Shown here: piece by piece, positions 1-12,328 of the stretch
How positions within the stretch are numbered: position 1 is the first letter of the stretch
Layout of the letters: each line of letters opens with the position of its first letter
From: Brachionus rotundiformis
Lineage: Eukaryota > Rotifera > Eurotatoria > Ploima > Brachionidae
Length of the DNA: 64,000 nt
NCBI GenBank assembly: GCA_016802295.1
Contig: JAESIW010000180.1
Location: 3,393,975-3,457,974, forward strand
Direction: 5' to 3'
The notes under the pieces: generated by a model
What the model saw: the letters and a program-made list of their open reading frames with translations, nothing else
Databases searched by the model: none
Told to the model about the DNA's origin: nothing
Position numbers and translations under genes: made by a program

Positions 1-2
1 TT

Positions 3-245
3 AAGATTACTCAATTAAGAAGACGTCACAATAAAAAAATTGCTAAATTTGATGACTCGGATAGCAGTTCTACATTCGAAAACTACGAAAAAGTAAATTC
101 GAATTTTAAATTTAGAATAATAATGAAATTAAATGTCTAATCAAAGAAGTCTGAATTTCATGGCTATTTTATGCCAAACTATGCCACAGTGAAAACAGAA
201 GCTTCTCATGCAAGATGCTCCATAGACAAATTCGGCGTCTATTAA
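3..245 (+). CDS. C-terminal end of an unidentified protein (5' part outside the window)
   Basis: Frame 3 is open from the window edge and reads a Lys/Arg- and Asp/Ser-rich stretch of 30 codons. A GTAAAT donor at 93 and an AAAG acceptor ending at 146 bound a 54-bp intron, the size typical of this window. After it, 32 more codons run to TAA at 243-245 (ends ...DKFGVY). The second exon has clearly higher GC than the surrounding DNA. I do not recognise the family. If the intron is not used, the frame stops at 140 instead. The assignment rests only on open frame, splice sites and composition. Confidence 0.45.
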
Positions 246-1154
246 TTTAGCCTCAACGAAACTTTATTCAGAGATTTAATTAAGAGAAAAAATTTTTGTG
301 AATTCTTGTTTTCAATTTTAATTCTTTTTAATGTACATTTATTTTGTTAAGATATTGTCAATTCCAGAGAATAATCTAATATTTTTTAGCTTTATATTAA
401 ATAAATAAATAGAGATTAAATTAAAAATCTCTATAATTAATCAATATTTTTATATAATTATAAATCACTGTTTTAAAGATGTCGTTTAGATTTCAATTAA
501 TTAAATTATTGATATTTAATTTGATAAAAATAATGTTATTTTTCTTTAAAAAACTCTATTTATTTTTGGGAACATATTACTGATGGGATAATAAAGAAAT
601 ATATGAAAAATTTTCAAATCATCACTTGAATAAACCAATTTTATTTTTGATTCAAATTTGATTAATAAATAAGTTATCAAAACCAATTAAATAAACTAAG
701 TTCAACTTGTTTTTAAAAGTCTGGTCCAATTTTTGTGAAAATATTCAGAAAAAATATATCAAAATGTAGTATTTCTACATTTAAGAATAAATGAAAAATA
801 ATTATTAAGTAAAAGCTTTTAATTTAAATTTAAATCAGAATTAACAAAGAATACAGAAAAAAATTTTTATCTATTCAATAAATAAAAATTGAGTTATTTG
901 TTAAAAGGGTATTAATTTTATAGTGTGTAACGGACTAACAGATAACAGATGAATTATATGATATTTGATTAAATTAAATTTATTCAGTAAACACAGCGAG
1001 GGCGATGTAAAAAAATGAAAAGAAATAAAATAAAGTTTAGTCTTTCTATATAAATTTAAAAATATTGAATGTTCTCATAATGTGCTGGTTACATGTTTTA
1101 ATTGAATAAATAGAATCTTAGAGATAATTTTTGGATACATTTTTTCATCTTTGC
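246..1154. other. Noncoding AT-rich stretch
   Basis: Very AT-rich sequence with no frame, RNA gene or repeat that I can support. It would hold the 3' UTR of the upstream + strand gene. Its right part lies downstream of the LINE remnant's stop codon and may include that element's 3' tail. Confidence 0.5.
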
Positions 1155-1955
1155 TTAGAAGGCCTTCGTTAAAAGTTGAAGGATTTTTTCTTGTTTTTCT
1201 TGTCTGGTCATTGATCCATAAATACAGTACTTTAATGACTCAATAATTCCATCTTTCTTATATTCTCGAATGTTTAAGGAAATTTCTTTGATTTTATCAT
1301 TTATATTTTCTTCGAGATCTTCTAAATTTTGTATGTTTTCATTTTCAATTCCTTGTATTTCGTTTAGTTCACTGAGGACAGATTTTTACTGGTATTTTTT
1401 CCATTTTCCCTTGATTCTTTTTAAAGACAGTCGAAAAGTTCTCTTGTGAATTTATTGACCATCAGTCTTTTCACAAAATAAAGTTTTATCTTTAGAGCAT
1501 TGTTTCAGTTGTTTTCATTCCTAAGGAATGCATGAGTTTGCATGTTTTTGCTCTCTTTCCGAGACCCATAATTCTTTTGATTATGGTTCCTTAAGTTTTT
1601 TTTAACTTTCTTTGGTCTATGTGATTTTTTTAGTGCTTCACATCCGTATGATAAGATAAGTCGACAGTGTGTTTTATAAAGCTGAACTTTAATTTTGGTT
1701 TTCAGAATTTTGCCATATAGTCCAAGGGGCCCTAGTGCTTTTAAATTTTTTATTGCATTTGTTTTTCGTTGTTGTATGTGATCGTCGTTTGTATTTTTCG
1801 AATTTATTAGAATTCTAAGATACTTGATTTTATGATGAGTCTCAATCGTTTTTGTGTTCATCATTCGTGATACTTTTTTGTTTCGTTGTTTTTTATGGCC
1901 AAACACTATAAGTTGAGTTTTATCAGGATTAAACTTGATCTCCTTTTTGGATTAT
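1155..1955 (-). mobile_element. Decayed non-LTR retrotransposon (LINE), 3' end of the reverse transcriptase ORF
   Basis: On the minus strand the sequence enters at a FNPDKTQLIVFGHK motif (about 1955-1905), continues with an IKYLRILINSK...HIQQRKTNAIKNL block and then LYKTHCRLILSYGCEAL. These are features of the end of LINE reverse transcriptases and the region just after it. The frame is interrupted by a TGA at 1505-1507. It resumes in another frame as an acidic helical segment (about 1379-1155) ending in TAA. The 5' endonuclease and the RT catalytic domain are missing, so this is a 5'-truncated, frame-broken copy. The exact LINE clade cannot be decided by eye. Confidence 0.8.
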
Positions 1956-2134
1956 ATGATATTTAATTTATTTTATATAAATAAATCAAAATCAATTACT
2001 TCTTTGATTTAATTTGATGACATTAATCTATGATGAATTTAATTTAAAGAACATATTTTTACAAAAATTTATTCAAAATGTTTATGATTTAAAAAAGCCA
2101 TAGAAAAATTTTGTGAATTTTTCAAACAAAAAAA

Positions 2135-3169
2135 TTAAAACGATCTGTTACGAACTGATTGTTTGTGTCTAAAAATTGTACTGATAATTTTAGCAAAGAA
2201 AAATAAAACTATTATTATAATAAGAACTAGAGCAAAAATAGCTGATGGGCTTTGTCCGCTCCAATTTTTTGCCAAAATACCTTGATAAAACAATGTAATG
2301 ATTAAAATATTAATTTTTATTCTAGTTGTTTTATTACCTGAGAACGCGATAAATAATTGCAAATAAGGACTAAAAGTGTAACGTAGAAATTTTTCTAAAA
2401 CAAAAATTTCAAGCACAAAATATGTAAATATAATTAATGCAGCGAATGCCAAACAAATTGCGGAGGCAACTTCTCTTTTACCATTCCATTCATAAGTCCA
2501 TGCAATAGTCATATTTAAAAATGTAGCAATGGTAACCCATGTAACATAGAAAGCAAGACCATTATTTAGAAGTATTCTATACAGCCATAAAAACCTTGAA
2601 AATATTTCTTAATTAAAAAATAAATAAAAAAAAATTTATTCAAACTTTTTTTTTTTTTCTAAATACATTTCGGCATCGTAAACATTTTTATGACTAATGA
2701 TAGTGGCTATGTAAAGAGCTATAGTCAAAAGAGCCAGAACAGCAAAACCAGCGCTAAAATATTCTTGATCCCATACAAATAACCACCCGATGTTTAGAGC
2801 ATAATTTAAGAAGATAAAAGCAAAAAATAATTTTGTAAAAACTGGTGGCTGCACGTATAATCGTCCATAGTCTGTTTTTAAAAATATTGAAACCACACTA
2901 TACACGATCCATAATCCTTGCCAAGTATATATTATGCCCCAAGTCGAAAATGTCCAACCTGCAGGTGTTATATCAACTGGGTGACGATCTGATATATTTC
3001 CAGTCTCTTGTTTAAAAATTCCTATTGCTGGTGATGAAGCAGTTGCATTGATGAAAACCAAAACAATGTAGAATAAAACATTGATTATAATTAAGATTAA
3101 ATCGAATAAACTATGGGCTTTGGTATTTTGTTTAAGACCAGTTGTTTGGAATGAAGTTGTTTCTTTCAT
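2135..3169 (-). CDS. Multipass membrane protein with TspO-like Trp-rich motif
   Basis: Three exons (3169-2646, 2594-2338, 2280-2135) with 51- and 57-bp introns give 308 residues. The reading frame is kept across both junctions (phases 2 and 1). The protein has a short cytoplasmic start, a hydrophobic segment near residue 25-45, then TPAGWTFSTWGIIYTWQ, followed by about six more hydrophobic segments and a basic tail (FRHKQSVRNR). The Pro/Trp pattern recalls TspO/MBR-type tryptophan-rich membrane proteins and a poorly studied family of invertebrate membrane proteins. The similarity is by motif and topology only, so the function is not established. The ATG directly follows TTAAG, a possible 3' splice site. 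Confidence 0.7.
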
Positions 3170-5170
3170 CTTAATTTAGATTTTCTAATTAAAATTAAAA
3201 TATAAATCTAAATTTTGAGGTTTTTAATTTAATTCTTAAATACTAATTAAGTAATTATTCGTTATGAAATAAAGTTTAAAGTCAACCTTAGTTGTCTTTG
3301 TGTAAGTCTTATCTAATTAAATAAATTACCTTTTCTATTCTTGATTAAATTGCTTAATGATTATTAATTGAAAACTTGAAAAAATTCTTATTTTATCTAA
3401 AAAGTTTTGTTTTTGAGAGATTTTTTTATTACATAATTAATTCACGTTTAGGATGCATATTTTCTATACATAATGATCAAGGTAATAGATTTAGGTCCTA
3501 TATTTTGAGCTTATTTAAAAGAAATTTTATTTTAAGATAATCTTCGTACCTCAAAGAAAAAAACTCTTTTTTAATTAAAGTCTTCTACTTACTTTTCAAT
3601 TTTTTTAATGACCAACTTTTTTATAATTATGTGAAAAAAGTTAAATAATTTTTCAAGACAACTCACGTGAACTTTTGGCACACATTTAACAAACGTGACA
3701 CAGATTTTTCACTAATTTTAATCATATTAAAATTTAATGAGTTGTCTATATTGGCTAGAAAACTAAATTTAGAACCAACCATAAAATTAGTGGTATATCT
3801 GATAATTTTAAATATATAAAAATTAAAATAGCCCAATAATTAATAATTGATAATTTTTTTTAATCCATAAATTAAAAATTCTGTCAATTTGATAAATTAT
3901 AACTTTATGCTCTTTTTCATGATATTATATTTTTAAGTTAAAAAGACATACGTTTGATATTTAAAATATTGTATAGGAAATGAAATTTAAAAATTTTACT
4001 ATGTTCATAATTTTTTACGTAAAAATAATAAATAAATTTCAATTTGAAATAAAAGTGACGTTCAATTTTTTTAAATTTATTTAGATATAATTTTCAAATT
4101 TTAACTATCAAATTTTTTAATTAAAAATATGCGTTGGTAGCTTTTTTCCCAAAATTAAAAATTAAACAAATAAAAAATATTTTTAATTAATCAAAAACCA
4201 AAAGTTATGTTTTTCTTTCTAGATAATATAGAGGTTAATTAAATTTACATTTAAATAATTAGCAGTTTTTTTAAAAGAACAATAGATTAAATTCATGTTT
4301 ATAATTTCTTTCTATAATCGAAAAATTTATATTGATTGTTTATAACTTTTATTTAAAATTTTTTAGGCGGATTTTTTCGGTTATTAAATTTGTTTAAATT
4401 TATGGTTCAACATAAAATCGAAATGCCAATTTATCAACTGACTAAACTAGATGATTTTACTCTAAAAATTTACAAATATTTAAATTTAATTATTTTTATT
4501 TATTTCTTCAAAACTTAAAGGATTTAAAAAAAAATGGCATCAAAGAATTGAATATAATCTGTGATCAAATACTAAATTATATTTACTTAATTCATGTACT
4601 TTTACTTACCGATTTTTAAACTTTTTTAAAGTCTAAAATTTACTGAATATTATTTTGGACTTATATTAATTAAGCTAAAATTTTTAAAATAATTGGTCAA
4701 ATTTTTTGTTAGAAAAAATTATCAGATTGAAAGCGAATAGCTTCATAATAGATTTTAGTACTTAGCACTAGAAAGCCCGACCTAAAAATGACAAAAATTT
4801 AAAAACTAATTTTTAAAGAAATTATCATAGAATAGCAACATTTTTTTTTGATATTCAATAAAGTCTCCATAAATCTATAAAATAAAATACTGAATATTAA
4901 ATTCTGTTTCTGCATTCAAAAGATATTGAGATTTGAAATTTAAAAAAATGGGTCTAAAAAACCCGTCGGGTCTTCTAGTGTTAGTATATTTATTATGTCT
5001 ATATTTACAAATTTCTCGTATTAATCGAATTTTCTTTCTAATGGATCCTAGATAAATATTTTCGTTATCTAAAAGAGTTTATTTTTAGAAACATTAATCA
5101 TTAAAATTTTTCCATTAAATTTTTTAAATTAGATTTATTTTTTTAACTAATTAAAATTTAAGTGCTTCTT
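3170..5170. other. Intergenic, AT-rich, contains one MITE
   Basis: No coding frame is supported. The only structured object I see is the short inverted-repeat element at 4766-4980, listed separately. A palindromic E-box TCACGTGA lies at about 3664, roughly 500 bp upstream of the membrane-protein gene. Confidence 0.5.
4766..4980. mobile_element. MITE-like element with terminal inverted repeats
   Basis: The left end reads CACTAGAAAGCCCGAC (4766-4781). The reverse complement of the right end reads CACTAGAAGACCCGAC, so 14 of 16 positions are identical. Both ends are flanked by the direct repeat TTAG (4762-4765 and 4981-4984), as expected for a target-site duplication. The interior has no coding frame. 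The length of 215 bp, inverted ends and short duplication fit a non-autonomous DNA transposon. The CACTAGA-type end next to TTAG is reminiscent of piggyBac-like elements (TTAA target), but that placement is a guess. Confidence 0.65.
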
Positions 5171-6169
5171 TTAACTAGTTGATTCTTGATAGCTTCGAAA
5201 AAATGATTTAAATACATATTTAAATCTTCTTTTAAAAATATGATTAAATAAAAGATTAATATACAGTGAACTTGAAAAATTAATATAAGATAAAATATTA
5301 GCAATTGTGTAAGCTATGTTATATTTCAGATGAGTCGAATAGTCAATCTTATTTCCACAAAAGTTTCTAATTATTTGTATAATACAAATTGGTAAATTGA
5401 GCATCAGAAACAAAAAATTCATACCAATAATTGTCATTGCTAAATGATACTCTTTTTTGCGTTTTTTGGGCTGTACCAACGAAGCTTTTCTCTTTAATTT
5501 TTTTTTTGACTTAATTATCTTGTAGGAAATTAATCCATTGAAAAATATCATGAACAAAAATGGCAATAGCGCAAACATAAACAAGTCTATAAAATCGCGC
5601 AGCTCATTTGTATAAAATGATTTAGGATCCAGTTCACAAGTGTAAAATATTTCTTTGCTTTGATTATTAAAATAAACTTGTTCAATTGTAATTTGCAGAT
5701 AAATTAGACTCGGGTTATTAATTAAAAATATTAAAATTAATAAGCTTAGTGATATGAAATATCGAAATTTTTCTGATTTTAAAAATATTAAGGACGGATA
5801 GTTTAAAATTGAAATGAATCGATCTATCGATGTGACTACCAATATCCAAGCTGAATATTCGGACAGAATGTATATACTTGTTATAAAAAATTTGCAGCCT
5901 AAAGATGAAAAGGTTAGAATCTCGATCAAATCAGTTGCCATTAAAAAAAACTTTATAGATCCGATTATCAATGCTAGAGTGTCACTTATTGCCAAAATTG
6001 AATAATAAAAACGGATGGAAGTCTTTTTGAACGGCTTTTGTTGGTAAATCAAAACAGTTATTATATTCGAAATTGATCCAAATGGTATCAAAATCAATGG
6101 GAAAATTAGATTTAGTGCTCGATCAAAATTTTCTAAGTACTCAAAGGTTTTGTTTGTCTGATGATCCAT
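5171..6169 (-). CDS. Rhodopsin-class peptide-type GPCR (orphan)
   Basis: Single exon, 332 residues, seven hydrophobic segments. TM1 has GSISN (Asn35), TM2 has AISD (Asp63), TM3 begins with Cys92 and ends in SIDRF (116-118, the DRY position). Cys178 in the second extracellular loop can pair with Cys92. The third intracellular loop and the C-tail are strongly basic. TM6 lacks the usual CWxP and has LMLNLP; TM7 lacks NPxxY and has SSLYIN. Overall it resembles neuropeptide/FMRFamide-receptor-like class A receptors that have expanded in invertebrates. The ligand cannot be read from the sequence. The ATG at 6167-6169 is the first in frame. Confidence 0.85.
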   Translation of the reverse strand: MDHQTNKTFEYLENFDRALNLIFPLILIPFGSISNIITVLIYQQKPFKKTSIRFYYSILAISDTLALIIGSIKFFLMATDLIEILTFSSLGCKFFITSIYILSEYSAWILVVTSIDRFISILNYPSLIFLKSEKFRYFISLSLLILIFLINNPSLIYLQITIEQVYFNNQSKEIFYTCELDPKSFYTNELRDFIDLFMFALLPFLFMIFFNGLISYKIIKSKKKLKRKASLVQPKKRKKEYHLAMTIIGMNFLFLMLNLPICIIQIIRNFCGNKIDYSTHLKYNIAYTIANILSYINFSSSLYINLLFNHIFKRRFKYVFKSFFRSYQESTS

Positions 6170-8091
6170 AAATTTTTTTGTATATAAATAATTTTAAATT
6201 TAAATCTTCTTATGACATTTTAAATTCTTCTTTATAACTGAGTGATTTTATTAAATGCAGATAAGCTTTTGATGAAATTTGATAGAAAATTTTTTTAATT
6301 ACAAAAAACTAATATATCTAATTTTAAAAATAATCCTTTAAGGAATTGATTAAGACAGCAAACAAGATCTGTTTTTACGTAAAAGAAATCATAAGTAAAA
6401 TAAAAGCGAAAAAATAAATGAATAAATGAAGTTAAATTTAGGCAGAAGAAAATCAATAAGGCTAAATAGACTATCATTTAATGTATAAGTTTAAATAAAA
6501 CTTAAAAGATAAAGAATAATAGCAGTTATTCAGATTCTTATCAATCATTCGAAAAATAAAATAATGAAAGGTAATCTTTATACTCAATTACATCCTATCT
6601 AATAAAGAAAATATTGTCAACAACATTTCAAAATAATTGAGCATGTTCATTATTTTATTTTTTAATGATAGATTTTAAAAAAATAAGTAAAAATGATGTT
6701 TTCTTAATGAAATATTAGAAATCAAAAAATAAAATCAATTTGAATTTGATAAATTAAACAAGAATTCTAAAGTAAAACATGTTCTTTCTTATAATATTTT
6801 TTCTTTTTAATTTAATTAATTATTCACAAATATATAAAAAAAAATAAACCATATAACAAACTAATCAAAAGTCATAAGTTCATTTTTAAATAAGCTAAAT
6901 TCTGTAATTTTATTTAATCAATCTAGATATTGAGATTTATTATTAAAAAGCTTAAAAGAAATTAAGATTTTTGTATTTATAGATTAAAATAATCCAATAA
7001 AATATCTGATTTTAATTGTTGAAAACTTTTGATTCTTTTCTTTAAATGTAAATTTCAGGAGATAAATATTGTTTGATTCATTTAACTTTCTTAATTTTGA
7101 AATATCTTAAAAATTGAATTCAATTGGCCTTAAGATACTACAACATTTTAATTTTAAAATTGAATAAAAATGTAAAAATACAAAAATAATTAATGAATAA
7201 AATTATTCCATTAATAAACAACATTTTACCTTCAACCACAGACAATTTATTTTAGACAAAGAAAAATATAAAAACAATTTTTATAATTAGGCTACATTCT
7301 TTGATTATTAAGTTTGTAATATTAGATGAAAATTTGAAATATTAATCAATTTCTTATCAGTTAATTTTACTTGTATATCTTTTTTATGAATATTAATGCC
7401 TTTAGTTTAGTTATTGATTCTTCGTTAACCCTTTAAATATTCATTTTTTATTTAAATTTAAAGAACAAGTTTTTGAATATGTTCACAGCTCTTAAAATAT
7501 TTAATTATGATCTAATTTCGCTTAAATGTCAATTAATTAAATTTTATATCCATAGAATGAATAAAAATATATGTTTGTATAACAATTTAATTGTTTTTAA
7601 CGATTCTAAGATACAACTAAAAATATTTAGATTATAAGTCAATTACTCAAACCAAAAGTTGCATATCAAGTATATCTAAAATGTACTTTTCTTTTAACAT
7701 AATAGGGCTTATTTATACAAAAATATAAAATTAAAATACCAATAATAATTATAAAACTTTATTAAAATAAGTTTAATTTGAAAAAAATAACAAATCAAAA
7801 TACAATTTAAAAAATAATAAACAAAAAATACGATTAAAATATATTTATAAAAGCCGATTACTTTCCTACACAATTTGAAATAAAAATTTTGATTCAGTTT
7901 TTTAATTTTGATCCTTAGTTAATTAAAGCCATTTTCGATCGTTCAATAAATAATTTGATGTTTTGCGGGATGATTGACCGGGAACCGACAATTAAATAAA
8001 GACTTTATATTGTCTGTTAATTTTCGAAAATGGTCTTTTCTTGTTGAACATTTTTACAGAGTAAGAATCAAATATTAGAAAAAAAATTAAA
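6170..8091. other. Intergenic and ARNT 3' UTR
   Basis: AT-rich DNA without a supported gene. Short frames here have no codon structure or family motif. The part next to 8091 is the 3' UTR of ARNT and contains an unusually GC-rich, self-complementary patch described separately. Confidence 0.5.
7929..8033 (-). promoter_or_regulatory. Possible structured element in the ARNT 3' UTR
   Basis: A perfect 10-bp inverted repeat, CCATTTTCGA (7929-7938) and TCGAAAATGG (8024-8033), encloses a second imperfect hairpin (7987-7992 paired with 8009-8014, with further pairing inside). It also encloses a GC-rich core around 7965-7986 (GGGATGATTGACCGGGAACC on the + strand). It lies 59-163 nt after the ARNT stop codon. 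RNA structure and function are inferred from complementarity alone. Confidence 0.35.
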
Positions 8092-10591
8092 TTAAAAATT
8101 AGCCGAGCCGGATGACCAATTTTGATTAGGTGTTGACGAAGAATTGCCAGAAGGTACACTATGAAGCATGGTCAAATTTGCCGAATTACCTGGCTGAGAA
8201 CCAGATGAAGAAACAACTAAGGGCGAACTGCTTGTCTGTCCTGTGTTTGAATACATATCATGTGTGTTCATATCTAAAATTTTAATATTTAAATTTTGAT
8301 TTATTTTTAAGTTGTAAATAACTTACTTGGCATCATTAAATAATTCCCAATATTCTGTGTCGATTGATACATCGAGTTTTGAGTTTGGGACAAATGTGGG
8401 CTCATATGATAGGCCTGATTTTGATTTGTCTGCAGTGGCATATTGGCTTGGTACTGCTGAATATTGTGATAAGACTGGTATTGATTTAGTTCGTGCATAT
8501 TTGGGTTATTTGTCAGTGTTTGAGGATAAAGACTACTGTTTTGGCTCATGTCGTTTGCTGGAATATTCTGGCATGTGTATGTACAAACTATGAACTCGAA
8601 TTGCTCATTGCAAGGATTACAGAAAGCATATGCACTTGTTTTGAATATCAGTACGTTTTGGTTTTGTGAAGAGTCTGGTGAAGATTGTGGCGAGCTTGAT
8701 TGAGACAGTAAGTGAATGGTCATTTGGACAGGCTGTGTTTGCTTAGTCTCATATATTTGCTTTAACTGGTCTTTAATAATTTGCTGGTCCTGAATTATGC
8801 TAAAATCGCTCAAATATTTCTTTAGCAAATCGTTCGGTTGATAGCCCAATATTTGTGTTACTCTTTAAAATAAATTAATTAAATATACGTGATTTAATTT
8901 GTTTAGCTTAACGAGCTTGAGTGCTTTTTCGTCATGAACTTGCATTGTTTAAATATAAATTTTTCCTTTTGTCTAATTAATATTTTAGTAAATTTAAGCA
9001 AATATTTAACTGAAATAATAAGAAATTTTATTGTTAAAAAATAAAGCTATAACATTAATTATTTTAAATTTGTTCAATTGCTTAAATAAAATTAGATTCT
9101 ATTTATTTTTAACTTCTATTTAAACATTAATACAAGATTTAACTGGCTTTCAAAAGCATATTTTGAACTAATTATTTAATAAATATTTTTGTCTTTCACA
9201 TATAAAACCTAGATTTATTGATTAATAATTATCTAAAAAAATGAAAAGTATTATTCATTAATTCTTCTAACTAAAATGAATACTTGAATTTAACTAGAAA
9301 AATAAACAGCTTATTTTTAAATTGAATATAAAAACTTTATTTTTTATTTTCCTTGTAAGGGAAAAATTTAGCTTCCGTAACATTTTTAATAATATTTTTT
9401 AAAAAAAAAATTTAAAAACAATGCTATGTAAATTATATTCTTAAGTATTTACCTTTGATCAACAAATGTAATTAGACCATTTTGGTCATGTCTTGTAACA
9501 AACTCGAGATTAGAATTGTTAATCAAATCATTTGGTGTACTGGTCATTTGAAGCCTAGCTATTGCTATTAGGTGAAAATTGGTTTGGTCTTCTAGATGAG
9601 AACCCATAAGGCCGTGATGTCCGGGATAAGAATTGTACAATCCGTGATCAATCAAATTTTGATTATTGTTAGACTGATGACCAGAAGAATTGGGTGGCCA
9701 AATCTTAGTATAGCCAGTAACATGAAGCACTGCATAGCCATTTCCAAGTTTATCTTCACTCTGAATTTGACTCCTGTTTCTATTCGATCTAGAGCTACTA
9801 GACCAGACACCTGTGCCTGTCGCATAGCTCATTCCGTCCATATATGCCGGCTTGGAATGACCAAGCCGAATGCGGCAAATAAAGCTTCGCCTAGAACCAA
9901 TATGATTTCGCATTGAGTTTGGATGGCCTTCCTTTTTGACAGTTCCAGTCTTTAGGTCCAACACTCTGCCAGTCGAATTTACTGAATTTTCTTGGGTAGA
10001 CAATTGGTCTTTAACTTTTTCCAGATCCTCCGGATGCACAAATTCAAATAGTGATCTATTAGTCCATTCAGTGGGCACATAGGACAAAACTGGCTGTACT
10101 GCTTCACTAACAAATATAATATTTCCAGTGTCGCATTGGGCAACGAACAGAAATCCATCTGCAGCCTCCAGTATCAAATGTTTGAGCTCTTGGTCTGTCA
10201 GGAAAGAGGGCTTATAACTGCTGTCATTCATAGACTGGTTTATGGGATTGGAATTTGCCTGTCTAAGATTGCGCATATGCGACGAGGCCATTCTTAGTAT
10301 GGTTAATTTGTCTGGCTTGCGCTGAAGGTTGTTACAGGTCGGTACCATGAGACACAACTCATTGAAGTAAGCAGCCATTTTAACTCGTCTGCGTCTCTCT
10401 ATTTCACAGTGGTTCTCGCGCGCTTGCTTCTCTTTTTCTTTGTCAATGTCACTTATCTGCAAGTCAGTTGGGTAATTGGAATTCATCTGCATTATTTGAT
10501 GCTGAGGAATTAGGCCTTGATTGCCGGTCATCAGACTCTGTTGTTGCATGGTTTGGCTCTGTGGATTCAATTGAGACGTTTGATACATCAT
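8092..10591 (-). CDS. ARNT: ARNT / HIF-1 beta (tango) bHLH-PAS transcription factor
   Basis: Three exons (10591-9453, 8862-8327, 8273-8092; introns 590 and 53 bp) give 618 residues, close to insect tango and shorter than vertebrate ARNT. The basic helix-loop-helix (about 56-110) has the DNA-contacting HCEIERRRR pattern and the loop VPTC...RKPDKLTILRM. PAS-A follows (from SFLTDQELKHLILEAADGFL), then the ARNT-type RVLDLKTGTVKKEG and SRRSFICR blocks. PAS-B starts at FVTRHDQNGLITFVDQR and crosses into exon 2. The tail is rich in Gln, Asn and Ser, as in ARNT activation domains. ARNT is the common dimer partner of HIF, AhR, SIM and trachealess in the nucleus. The start at 10591 has an in-frame stop upstream. 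The ARNT-type blocks separate it from BMAL/cycle. Confidence 0.93.
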
Positions 10592-12328
10592 ATTTCTAGT
10601 TATGAATTAGTGGAATGAACAGAAGAGAACGACGTATAAAATTATGAATTTATTATTTTAATTCATTTCGCGTGACTTGAACGACGCTGTTTATTTTAGG
10701 AGAAAATAGTCTATCTATAAATTAATAGAAAAGAAATATTTTGTGCTTTTTTCCTTTTGGTCAAGGGATTAATTAATCGAATAGATTTTTCAATGGATTA
10801 AGACGAATATTTTGTTTCTCTAATGATCCGGGATTAGTATGCTTAATATGTTTTTAGTTGAGTATAAATCGTCATGTTGGTATCAAATTTCTTAACAAAA
10901 AAAGTAAATAAATTATGATTATTATTTATAAATATAAACTCTGTGACAGGGCAAATAAAGATAAAACTTGTCTCTACGAAGCATTCAATTTTGACTTAAT
11001 ATTAATTTTTCTTAAAAAATGTAAATGATTTTCTAAATTTATTTAACAAAATTAATTTTTATTATTTCTTTATGTATTTTTTAACATAAAAAAATGTCAT
11101 GCTCAAAAATACATTTTCTGTAATCTTGATTATCTTATTTGTCTTAGAAACAAACAAAAAATATAATTTTTAATTATAAACATTATGAATAGTTATTATT
11201 TTATAAAGGTATATTATTGGAGTTTTAAATTTTTTATTTAGAATGATTCTACTCTTAAATTTAATTTTTAAATATTGCTTCATTTAGATCTGACTTGGTC
11301 TCGAGTTTTCTTTAAAAAAATATAAATTACTTCTATTAAAATATAAATTTATTTGATCATTTCTTTATAGCAAAATTTTTATTTCATAAATACATTTTTT
11401 ACTTTAATTACAAATATTATTAAATTTTAAAAATGAAAATTATTGATTAAAATGTTTTAAAATTTGATTATTAAAGTTATCCTTATTTATCAATTAGATT
11501 TTAATATTGAAAAAATATTATTAATGAATTTCAAGGGGGCTTTTAATTTAAAAAAATTTTGAATTACGGTAAAAAATATGTTTATGAAATAAAAATCTTG
11601 CTTAAGTATATTTTAGCATCAACGATATTTTTTTTCTTATCTTAATTTACATAGATTTTACTGAATAGTAAAATTATAACTTGATAAAAAATTGATAAAA
11701 TTTGGTTCATTTCCTAAATTACAGTCATACTCAGTGTCTGTAATCCTTAATTTTGGGCGCCCTCATTTATCATATATCTTGAAATTTAGAATTTTGTTGA
11801 TATATTGTTATTTAATAAATAACTTATTTCTTATACTAGTTAAATTAGAAATCATATTTTTATTAATTAAAGAATCTTGATCTTTTGCTTGTGATAATTT
11901 ATCTTTAGATAAATTTTTTTTTATCAATAATCGAAAAAAAAACATCATGTAGTATTGCAAAATTAATTTATTTTAGTTTATATTTTATTGAATAAAAAAT
12001 ATCATTAATATCTTGATTTTACACATATTTTCTAGTAATATTTTATTATTTCAATTAACAATCTTATTATTTGCCAATTTAACATGCTTTATATATTATC
12101 GCTTAATCCCTGTTATGATCTTATAGATAAATCTAAAAAATATTTTTCATATTTAAATTTATTTTTATATTAAATAAAAAGCTATAGACAAAATTTATTT
12201 TAAAAAATGGATGAATAACGCAACAATTGAAAGGTTTAATCTGAGAATCTTATAATTGTTTAACATCTAATACAATTAATAAAAATAAATGCCACTTAAA
12301 AATTCTAGTTGCTATTGATTACAAATAT
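10592..12328. other. Intergenic, nothing identified
   Basis: Low-complexity AT-rich DNA between ARNT and the dispanin gene. A 62-codon frame at 11692-11880 (+) has no family features. It would contain the ARNT promoter. Confidence 0.5.

Noticed and set aside
6295..6477. 60-codon hydrophobic minus-strand frame next to the GPCR
   Set aside because: Composition explains it; Phe/Leu-rich from A/T runs and no recognisable topology.
8327..8593. Open frame of 88 codons on the + strand
   Set aside because: Antisense shadow of ARNT exon 2, which has clear PAS-B and tail homology on the other strand.
11692..11880. 62-codon + strand frame between ARNT and the dispanin gene
   Set aside because: AT-driven hydrophobic frame, no splice context or family motif.
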